The notes under the pieces were generated by a model. The model saw nothing but the letters and a program-made list of their open reading frames with translations, was not told the origin of the DNA and did not search any database. Shown piece after piece: positions 1 through 5,870 of a stretch of 14,666 bases of DNA. Every line of letters begins with the position of its first letter. Positions within the stretch are counted from its first letter, which is position 1. Location: NCBI GenBank assembly GCA_904502055.1, contig CAJGDZ010000024.1, forward strand, positions 1 to 14,666. The letters run 5' to 3'. Source of the stretch: an uncultured Clostridia bacterium. Lineage in GTDB: Bacteria > Bacillota > Clostridia > Oscillospirales > CAG-272. A program made the position numbers and the translations under genes.

Positions 1-193
1 AAAGGCTCCCTCCGGGAGGGAGCTGGCGCCGAGTAGGCGACTGAGGGAGCCCGCGCGGCAGTAGAGTCTGCAAGCACAATGAAGTCGCGCAGGCTCCTTC
101 CACCGCCACAGGCGGTCCCCCTCCCTCTCGGAGGGAGGCTTCGTTTGCACGCCACCTTCGTTCAAGCGTAGCCGGACCTTTAAACTTCAATTT
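1..193. repeat. MITE-like repeat, copy 1 (truncated by the window edge)
   Basis: This is a non-coding element that matches 5639-5831 in the same orientation, with differences only at positions 51, 142, 179 and 180. A 21-base inverted repeat bounds its core: 2-22 against 121-141, with two mismatches. The right arm of a second, outer inverted repeat is at 154-173, and the matching left arm would lie before position 1. Smaller hairpins sit inside, for example the GC-rich one around 108-117. The element ends a few bases from the stop codon of the glycyl radical enzyme gene at 201. No separate terminator is visible for that operon, so the structured repeat may serve as its 3' end. That role is inferred. 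Confidence 0.85.
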
Positions 194-200
194 ATCGAGT

Positions 201-2417
201 TTACTCCACACCCTTTACCGCGTCGGGGTTGACCGAGGTGACACGGTCGACGACAAGCTGCCTAAATTCGGGCGAAAGCATCGCAAAGAAGGCGGTGAAG
301 CCCGTAACTCTTACCACAAGGTCGGGATATTTAAAGGGATCCTTGTGCGCCTCGAGGATCTTTTTGGCGTCGATGATGTTGATGTTAAGGAGCGTGTTGC
401 CCGTGTTCATAATGGTGCGAATCATTTCCACCATTTTGTCCACGCCCTCCGGGTCGTTGGCAATGCCGGGGTCAAACTCCAGCTGAACGGGTGCGCAGTT
501 GCCGTAGCCGGGCTGAATGCGGCCGATGGAGTTGCACATCGCCGACACCGCGCCGTCCTTGCGGAAGCCGCCATTGGGATTGGCGCCGTGGTTGATGGCC
601 TCATAGGCCTTTCGTCCGTTGGGCGTTGCCGAAACGGTGCGTCCAAGTCCCAGCGTGTTCGACCAGGAGAAGAAGCCGGGGATGAAGTTGATGCCGGGAT
701 GCTGCACGTTCAGATCGCGCACGAGCGCGGTATACAGCTCGCTGACGCGAAGCGCCCACTCGTCGCCGAGGGTATCGCCGCCGCAGTAGCGTTCACTGTT
801 CTGCATCAGCTGACGGATGTACTCGCCGTCCTGGTCCTCAAAGTTGTTTTTCATATGCTCGGTGAGCGACTCGAAGGAGATCTTGCCCTCCCTCTCGATT
901 CTCTGCTCCAGCGCCGCAAAGCTGTCGGCCACCACCGCGATGCCGCTGCCGTCCACGCACATATTGTAGTAGTTGGCGCCGCCGTCGGTGATGTTGACAC
1001 CCTTTTCAATCAGGCCGTGCTGAAAGAGGTTGAGGATCAGCTCGGGCTGGCTCTTGGTCTGGTACTTCAGGTGATGCATAATGCCGTTACCCGTTGCATC
1101 GACCGCCGCCTTCAGATGGATCTGATACAGGCGGAAGAGCTCCCCAACCGACTTCTCGGCACTCGACTCCATCATGTCGTAATACGCCACCTCAAACACC
1201 TTGGCCAGGTTGATCTTGACGGTGTCGTTCATGGTATATTCCATACCGGGCATACACATCCAATGGCAGCCCGCCGCCACGCGCTTACGCGCCAGCTCCA
1301 AAGGGTAGCCGCAGCGCATAAAGCCCTCGGCAAGGGCGGTGTCCGAGGAATAACGCGGCCAGCCCTGCTTGTTTTTGAAGAGGTAGGCCACCGATTTCTT
1401 GAAAAATTCCTCATCAAGGTTATCGTGCACGCGAATGGTAAGATTGCAGGCAATGTTGATCTTATCCGCCGCCTCAAGGCAGAGATAGGACACACGCGAG
1501 GTCATATCCCGGCCGTCCACGTCGGGGCCACCCAGCTGGAAATAACGGCTGTCCAGCAAAAACAGGCACGCAAGGTAGAAGATCGCCTCCTCGTCGGTAA
1601 GCCGACCCTCGGCCACGTCCTTTTCATAGTAAGGACGGAGCATCTCGTCAAGCTGACCGCCCGCGCTTCCGCGGTTGTAGGTGCGCGAGAGCATGCTGAA
1701 CCAGCACATCCACTGCACCGCCTCCTTGAAGGTCTCGGGCTTGCCGGCGGCAAGCTTTTGGTTCATCCTCGACATCTCGTAAAGATTTGCCTTCAAGGTC
1801 ACGTTGTTTTCCTTGTCCGCCAGCTCGCCGATCTCTCTTGCCATACGCTCAAGGAAACGGATGATGGCCGACACCACCGCGATCTCACTGTCATAAAACT
1901 CATGGTGCGATGCGTCGTGAAGCTCGCGCTGGGTCTTCAGCTTGTCGAGAATGCCGCCCCACCCCAGATCAAAGCCGATCTGCAGATCGGGTGTAAAATG
2001 GTGACAGTTGTCGATGCCCGAAATGACGTTGTATTTGTCAAACAATACCTTAAGGTCATCAAACGGATAATCGGGATTCCACTTGCAGGTCACCGGGCGC
2101 AGACGCTCAAGGAACAGAAAGCCCTTGCCCACAAACGCGTCCAGCGGATCGCAGTACAGCGGATGACTGTCCAGGATCGCGCAGTAGTTCTCGGTCCACG
2201 CCTTGTAGCCGTAGATCGAGCCGTTGGGATGATTGGGCTTTAATTTGTATGTAAACTCGTTTTGCACGATCAGACCGTAGTCGTCCTCGTTGGCACCGCC
2301 TGCCCTCGCCTTTTCCTCGGTCTGGGCGACCTTGCGGGCGCGGAGAAGCGCGATGCGCTTGTCATAGGTAAATTCTTCGGTATCCGAAAATTGATTGATC
2401 CATCGAAGCTCGCTCAT
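201..2417 (-). CDS. Glycyl radical enzyme of unassigned reaction (PFL/dehydratase superfamily)
   Basis: This 738-residue protein is a complete glycyl radical enzyme. The C-terminal radical motif is RVTGF with Gly706. Upstream are TPNGRKAYE (around 598-606) and NTLLNINIID (around 673-682), both at the places expected for the family. The thiyl cysteine is predicted to be Cys384 in AAGCHWMCMPG. Characterised dehydratases (choline lyase, glycerol, propanediol and hydroxyproline dehydratases) have Cys-x-Glu here, but this protein has Cys-His-Trp, followed by a second cysteine at 388. Pyruvate formate-lyase has adjacent cysteines, which are also absent. The reaction is therefore not assignable. The enzyme is cytoplasmic and needs the activase encoded directly upstream. 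Eleven bases separate the two genes, and an AAGGAGG ribosome site (2424-2430) overlaps the activase stop codon, so translation is probably coupled. A bona fide pyruvate formate-lyase is unlikely. Confidence 0.9.
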   Translation of the reverse strand: MSELRWINQFSDTEEFTYDKRIALLRARKVAQTEEKARAGGANEDDYGLIVQNEFTYKLKPNHPNGSIYGYKAWTENYCAILDSHPLYCDPLDAFVGKGFLFLERLRPVTCKWNPDYPFDDLKVLFDKYNVISGIDNCHHFTPDLQIGFDLGWGGILDKLKTQRELHDASHHEFYDSEIAVVSAIIRFLERMAREIGELADKENNVTLKANLYEMSRMNQKLAAGKPETFKEAVQWMCWFSMLSRTYNRGSAGGQLDEMLRPYYEKDVAEGRLTDEEAIFYLACLFLLDSRYFQLGGPDVDGRDMTSRVSYLCLEAADKINIACNLTIRVHDNLDEEFFKKSVAYLFKNKQGWPRYSSDTALAEGFMRCGYPLELARKRVAAGCHWMCMPGMEYTMNDTVKINLAKVFEVAYYDMMESSAEKSVGELFRLYQIHLKAAVDATGNGIMHHLKYQTKSQPELILNLFQHGLIEKGVNITDGGANYYNMCVDGSGIAVVADSFAALEQRIEREGKISFESLTEHMKNNFEDQDGEYIRQLMQNSERYCGGDTLGDEWALRVSELYTALVRDLNVQHPGINFIPGFFSWSNTLGLGRTVSATPNGRKAYEAINHGANPNGGFRKDGAVSAMCNSIGRIQPGYGNCAPVQLEFDPGIANDPEGVDKMVEMIRTIMNTGNTLLNINIIDAKKILEAHKDPFKYPDLVVRVTGFTAFFAMLSPEFRQLVVDRVTSVNPDAVKGVE

Positions 2418-2423
2418 GTCTCT

Positions 2424-2430
2424 CCTCCTT
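2424..2430 (-). promoter_or_regulatory. Ribosome binding site of the glycyl radical enzyme gene
   Basis: On the minus strand this reads AAGGAGG, six bases before the ATG at 2417. It overlaps the TAA stop of the activase gene at 2429-2431, so ribosomes finishing the activase can reinitiate on the enzyme gene. Confidence 0.8.
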
Positions 2431-3328
2431 ATACGATCTTGTAAGAGATCCCGACGCCGTCAAGAAGCGCACGGATCTCCGCCAGCCTTGTCTCACCGAG
2501 CGGACGTGCCGACTCATACGGATTGTTTGCGCTAAGGCTCTTGTATTTGCCCTCGCCCAGGGGGTTGAAGTTCAGCACCTCATAGCGGACGAGGTTTTTC
2601 ATATCTCCAAGGTACTTCGCAATGCTCAGAAGATTGTCCTCCCCGTCGGTCACACCCGGAATCAGGGGCGTGCGAACGATCACGGGGATCCCCAGAGAAT
2701 CCAGCAGTTTTATATTCTTTATAATATTGGCACCCGACACGCCGGTGTTTGCCTTGTGCGCCGCCTCGTCCATCAGCTTGAGGTCGCACATAATGAGGTC
2801 GGCCTTCTCGGCCAGCGGCTTTATGTAGTCAAAGGCAAAGCACAAATTGGTCTCCAGCGCCACACGAATGTCCTCGGCGCGGCAAGCGTCGGCCAGAGCC
2901 ATGGCAAAATCGCGCTGGCAAAGCACCTCGCCGCCCGACAGCGTCACGCCGCCCTTCGAGCCGTCGTAGTACGCCTTGTCCTGCCGAACCTCGCGCATGA
3001 TCTCGTCCACCGTCATTTCCTTGCCGCACATCACAAGTGCCTCGGCGTAGCACACCGCGGCGCATTTGCCGCAGGCCGTGCATTTCTCACGGTCGATGAC
3101 GTGCTTCCCGTCCACCACGCGGTGCGCCTGAGCGGGGCAAGTCGCAAAGCACTTGCCACAGCCGATGCACTTGCTCTCATAAAACATCAGCTCCGGTGCG
3201 CCCGACAGTGTCTCGGGGTTATGGCACCAATTACATTTCATATTACAGCCCTTGAAGAAGACCGTGGTGCGAATGCCGTCACCGTCGGTCAGCGAAAAGC
3301 GCTGAATGTTGGATATAAGTCCCTTCAC
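2429..3328 (-). CDS. Glycyl radical enzyme activase (radical SAM)
   Basis: This 299-residue protein installs the glycyl radical on its partner by reductive cleavage of S-adenosylmethionine. The radical SAM cluster motif CxxxCxxC is at Cys28, Cys32 and Cys35 (KGCNMKCNWCHNP). Two inserted ferredoxin-type motifs follow, CIGCGKCFATC (54-64) and CTACGKCAAVC (83-93). This layout is usual for activases of GRE dehydratases and decarboxylases. The short PFL activase lacks the insert. The SAM-binding GGE motif is at 132-134 (LSGGE). The start is GTG at 3328, preceded by AAGGAG at 3338-3343, which lies just after the TGA of the oxidoreductase gene. It is the middle gene of a three-gene operon, 17 bases after the first gene and 11 before the third, so its substrate is almost certainly the adjacent glycyl radical enzyme. 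Confidence 0.95.
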   Translation of the reverse strand: MKGLISNIQRFSLTDGDGIRTTVFFKGCNMKCNWCHNPETLSGAPELMFYESKCIGCGKCFATCPAQAHRVVDGKHVIDREKCTACGKCAAVCYAEALVMCGKEMTVDEIMREVRQDKAYYDGSKGGVTLSGGEVLCQRDFAMALADACRAEDIRVALETNLCFAFDYIKPLAEKADLIMCDLKLMDEAAHKANTGVSGANIIKNIKLLDSLGIPVIVRTPLIPGVTDGEDNLLSIAKYLGDMKNLVRYEVLNFNPLGEGKYKSLSANNPYESARPLGETRLAEIRALLDGVGISYKIV

Positions 3329-3345
3329 GGTCGTTGTCTCCTTGA

Positions 3346-4554
3346 TCAGTTTTTGGGGCCGTCGCCGAGATCCGGCACGTCCAGCGGAACGCCGCCAAGC
3401 TTTGCCGACTCGATGGCGATAAGGCCGGGGATGTTGCAGCGAGCCGCAAACCAGGCGTTGAGGATCGGCTGCTTGCCGTCAAACGCGGCGGTGCAGAAGT
3501 CGTCAATGAGGAACTGGTGCGACGCCATGTGTCCGTTCTCAAGCCCCTCAAAGCTCTTGGGCAGACGCTCTCTTTCCTTTTGGTGAATGGGCGCGAACGA
3601 GCTCCACTGCCACTCGCCGTTGGCTACGCGCTCCTTGAAATTGGGATCGTCCTTATTGGCGGTCATATCCTCGGGGTTGACGTAATCACTCACGTCCTTC
3701 AGCCACACGTGCTCCTTCTTGCTCTCAAAATCCATCTCGTGCAGAATGTGCTGCGCGTTGCTGAACTCGTAGCTTCCCTTGGTGCCGTACAGACCCGAAA
3801 TAAAGGAGCTGGGACGTCCGTAGCCGAAGCCGCGCGCCTCGGTGACGCGTGCCGTGCCGCCGTTGGCGAGCTCCATCATCACGTACTGGTTGATGTGCTC
3901 GTTGCCCCACTCGTTGCCCTCGCTCGTGAAGGCCGCATCGCCCTCGCGATCCTTACAGCCAAAGCACACCACCTTTGTGGCATAGGAATCCACCGCCGAC
4001 AGGATCATCGCCGTCGAATGCGTGGGATAGAACAGAGGCGGCATGCCGCGCTCGTCGCGGCGCTTGCCGTAGCTGATGCTGTTGATGTGATGATAGTACT
4101 GCGCCGCGCCGTACGAGAACTCACCGAACTTGCCGTCCTTGTAAGCCTCGCGGCAGAACATCGCGCAGGGGTAGTAGTAGCAGGTCTCGCCGATCATATA
4201 GGTAAGTCCCGTTTTCTCAACCAGCTCCACGATCTCGCGGCACTCCTCGACCGTCGATGCCATGGGCACCGCCGAGTATACGTGTTTTCCCGACTTCAGC
4301 GAGCGGATGGAAATGTCACCGTGCAGGTGACGCTGAGTAAAGTTGGCAATGCAATTGATGTCCTCGCGGGCAAGTGCCTCCTCAAACGAGGGGAGGATCT
4401 CCACGTCGAACATCTCGGCATACGCCTTGGCCTTCTCCTCGATCAGATCGCAAACGTAGACCTTCTCTACGTTCGGGTGATGCTTAAACAGATTCACAAA
4501 CTTCTTTCCGAATGCGCCGCAACCGATCACGGCAACCGTAAGCTTTTTCTGCAT
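3346..4554 (-). CDS. Gfo/Idh/MocA-family NAD(P)-dependent oxidoreductase
   Basis: This 402-residue cytoplasmic protein has an N-terminal Rossmann domain with GCGAFG (11-16) and the acidic residue Asp36 at the end of the second strand, suggesting NAD. A C-terminal MocA-type substrate domain ends in the family-like stretch SAKLGGVPLDVPD. Two points are unusual. The catalytic EKP motif of sugar dehydrogenases is replaced by SAVP (94-97), so the usual lysine is missing. The active-site region has YPTH (176-179), which resembles the NAD-dependent glycosidases of GH109 as I remember them. It may therefore oxidise a sugar, or it may carry out an oxidation-assisted elimination or hydrolysis. It is the first gene of the operon with the activase and glycyl radical enzyme, downstream of a clear promoter at 4608-4635. 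A ribosome site AAAGGAG (4561-4567) supports the ATG start. Confidence 0.85.
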   Translation of the reverse strand: MQKKLTVAVIGCGAFGKKFVNLFKHHPNVEKVYVCDLIEEKAKAYAEMFDVEILPSFEEALAREDINCIANFTQRHLHGDISIRSLKSGKHVYSAVPMASTVEECREIVELVEKTGLTYMIGETCYYYPCAMFCREAYKDGKFGEFSYGAAQYYHHINSISYGKRRDERGMPPLFYPTHSTAMILSAVDSYATKVVCFGCKDREGDAAFTSEGNEWGNEHINQYVMMELANGGTARVTEARGFGYGRPSSFISGLYGTKGSYEFSNAQHILHEMDFESKKEHVWLKDVSDYVNPEDMTANKDDPNFKERVANGEWQWSSFAPIHQKERERLPKSFEGLENGHMASHQFLIDDFCTAAFDGKQPILNAWFAARCNIPGLIAIESAKLGGVPLDVPDLGDGPKN

Positions 4555-4607
4555 AATTTGCTCCTTTTCTCAGGGACCGACGTCCCCGTTTTTTATCTTC
4601 CACTTTT

Positions 4608-4635
4608 ATTATATCGCAAAGCCGCTTCATATCAA
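4608..4635 (-). promoter_or_regulatory. Promoter of the oxidoreductase-activase-GRE operon
   Basis: On the minus strand, TTGATA (4635-4630) and TATAAT (4613-4608) are separated by 16 bases. Transcription would begin near 4601, giving a leader of about 47 bases before the ATG at 4554. This is the only promoter in the window without an extended -10 TG, as expected if it depends on an activator. Confidence 0.7.
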
Positions 4636-4646
4636 TGGGATTTTTC

Positions 4647-4670
4647 TACGAAAAGTTTGTGTTTTTCGTA
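4647..4670. promoter_or_regulatory. Candidate operator: spaced palindrome in the divergent control region
   Basis: TACGAAAA (4647-4654) and TTTTCGTA (4663-4670) form a perfect 8+8 inverted repeat with an 8-base spacer. It lies between the -35 of the GRE operon (4635) and the -35 of the AraC gene (4680), so one bound protein could control both. The AraC-family protein encoded next door is the natural candidate. AraC proteins often bind direct repeats, so another regulator is possible. Confidence 0.55.
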
Positions 4671-4679
4671 CTTTTTCTC

Positions 4680-4708
4680 TTGCTTTTTGAGGCGTAGTAT
4701 GCTATAAT
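4680..4708 (+). promoter_or_regulatory. Promoter of the AraC-family regulator gene, likely leaderless
   Basis: TTGCTT (4680-4685) and TATAAT (4703-4708) are separated by exactly 17 bases, with an extended -10 TG at 4700-4701. The -10 ends only six bases before the ATG at 4715, so the transcript should start at or next to the start codon. No upstream ribosome binding site fits in that space. Confidence 0.7.
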
Positions 4709-4714
4709 CGAGGT

Positions 4715-5575
4715 ATGAAAATACAAGATATCAACCCCTTTGTGCGCCAGGCGCTTAGTTCGCGGCTCACAAAGCAAAACCAAACCGACACCTTCAACCG
4801 CATCCAGAGCGTGGACTGTCGCTTTTTCTACATCAACGACGGCGCGGGACAAATGCGCTTTGCGGACGCGGCCTACCCCCTTCGGGCGGGCACGGTTGTC
4901 CTGTTTCGTGCAGGCACCGAGTACGTCTGGGAGCCCGACGATTTTGTCGACTACTACGCGATCAACTTTGACTACACCCAAAGCTTTTCGCACATTGCCA
5001 CGCCCTTTCACCCCATCTACGCCGACCGCTTTTCGGAGGCCGACATCATTGAAAGCCCCGTGTTTGAGGACGAGCCGCTCCTCGGGGCTCCGCTGGTGCT
5101 TCCCTTCGCCCCCGAATTCGAGATCAAGATCCGCGCCATTCTCACCGAATCGCTGATCGGCAGCGAATACTCCGCGGCACTCACGTCGGGACTTCTCAAG
5201 CAGATCATCGTGGAGGCTCTGCAAAAGAAGAAGACCGCCGCCACCGCACGTCCGCCCAAATCGGTGGGCGCGATCAAGCAGGTCATCGAGTACGTCAGCA
5301 AGCATTATATGGAGGAGCTGACCTATGACCGGCTGGCCGAGCTGTTTCACTTCAACCCCTCTTATCTCAACCGCATCTTCAAGGCATACACAGGTAAGAC
5401 TCTGCACGAATTTCTCTTTCATTACCGCCTGCAATCGGCCATGGAGCTTTTGCGCTCGCAAAGCCTTACCGTAAGGGAGGTCGCCGCCCTTTGCGGCTTC
5501 CCCGACCCCTACCACTTCACTAAGGCCTTCAAAAAATACACCGGCCTCCCCCCAAGTAAGTATAAACATCAATAA
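4715..5575 (+). CDS. AraC/XylS-family transcriptional regulator
   Basis: This 286-residue regulator has an N-terminal cupin-like sensing domain (about 30-90, including LRAGTVVLFRAGTEYVW). The C-terminal AraC DNA-binding domain (about 187-286) has two helix-turn-helix units: ELTYDRLAELFHFNPSYLNR, then the signature REVAALCGFPDPYHFTKAFK ending in TGLPPSKY. It is the only plus-strand gene in the window and is divergent from the oxidoreductase-activase-GRE operon with 160 bases between. The likely role is ligand-responsive activation of that operon, with the ligand being the substrate or an intermediate. The first ATG is kept because the -10 box lies immediately before it, implying a leaderless message. 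It converges on the beta-galactosidase gene, with a repeat element and a bidirectional terminator in between. Confidence 0.93.
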   Translation: MKIQDINPFVRQALSSRLTKQNQTDTFNRIQSVDCRFFYINDGAGQMRFADAAYPLRAGTVVLFRAGTEYVWEPDDFVDYYAINFDYTQSFSHIATPFHPIYADRFSEADIIESPVFEDEPLLGAPLVLPFAPEFEIKIRAILTESLIGSEYSAALTSGLLKQIIVEALQKKKTAATARPPKSVGAIKQVIEYVSKHYMEELTYDRLAELFHFNPSYLNRIFKAYTGKTLHEFLFHYRLQSAMELLRSQSLTVREVAALCGFPDPYHFTKAFKKYTGLPPSKYKHQ

Positions 5576-5581
5576 TTCTTC

Positions 5582-5832
5582 AAATTTTGATTTGTCGGTG
5601 TGTTTGAATGGCTATGCTTGCACGAACGTTATCGGATGAAAGGCTCCCTCCGGGAGGGAGCTGGCGCCGAGTAGGCGACTGAGGGAGCACGCGCGGCAGT
5701 AGAGTCTGCAAGCACAATGAAGTCGCGCAGGCTCCTTCCACCGCCACAGGCGGTCCCCCTCCCTCTCGGAGGGAGGCTTGGTTTGCACGCCACCTTCGTT
5801 CAAGCGTAGCCGGACCGATAAACTTCAATTTT
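5582..5832. repeat. MITE-like repeat, copy 2, with nested inverted repeats
   Basis: The stretch 5639-5831 is the second copy of the element at 1-193, in the same orientation and with four differences over 193 aligned bases. Inner inverted repeats are 5640-5660 and 5759-5779 (19 of 21 bases matching). Outer inverted repeats are 5610-5629 and 5792-5811 (17 of 20 matching). A weaker match continues outward to about 5582 and 5832, which I take as approximate ends. No obvious target-site duplication or reading frame of interest is visible. It fills the gap between two convergent genes together with the terminator at 5839-5869. Confidence 0.8.
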
Positions 5833-5838
5833 CATATC

Positions 5839-5869
5839 AAAAAAGCAGAGCCGAGGCTCTGCTTTTTCT
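5839..5869. terminator. Bidirectional intrinsic terminator between regulator and beta-galactosidase genes
   Basis: The stem AGCAGAGC (5844-5851) and GCTCTGCT (5856-5863) encloses a CGAG loop. It has an A-run before it and a T-run after it, so it can stop transcription from both sides. It starts directly after the beta-galactosidase stop codon at 5871. Confidence 0.85.
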
Positions 5870-5870
5870 T

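Noticed and set aside
345..2243. Long plus-strand open frame opposite the glycyl radical enzyme gene
   Set aside because: It is antisense to an unmistakable enzyme. The protein has no domain-like pattern and the open frame follows from GC-rich third positions. The same applies to 2756-3586, 3517-4707, 5778-7682, 9337-10857 and 12983-13849.
201..2417. Annotation as pyruvate formate-lyase (pflB)
   Set aside because: The adjacent cysteine pair is absent, and the paired activase has the two-ferredoxin insert that PFL activase lacks.
4646..5572. Minus-strand frame opposite the AraC regulator
   Set aside because: The plus-strand frame has a perfect AraC DNA-binding domain and a promoter. The opposite frame has neither.
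5580..5828. Small minus-strand frames within the repeat element
   Set aside because: They translate the inverted-repeat element itself, giving low-complexity proline- and arginine-rich sequence with no ribosome site of note.
1..5831. CRISPR array or insertion sequence
   Set aside because: There are only two repeat copies, more than 5 kb apart, with no spacers, Cas genes or transposase.
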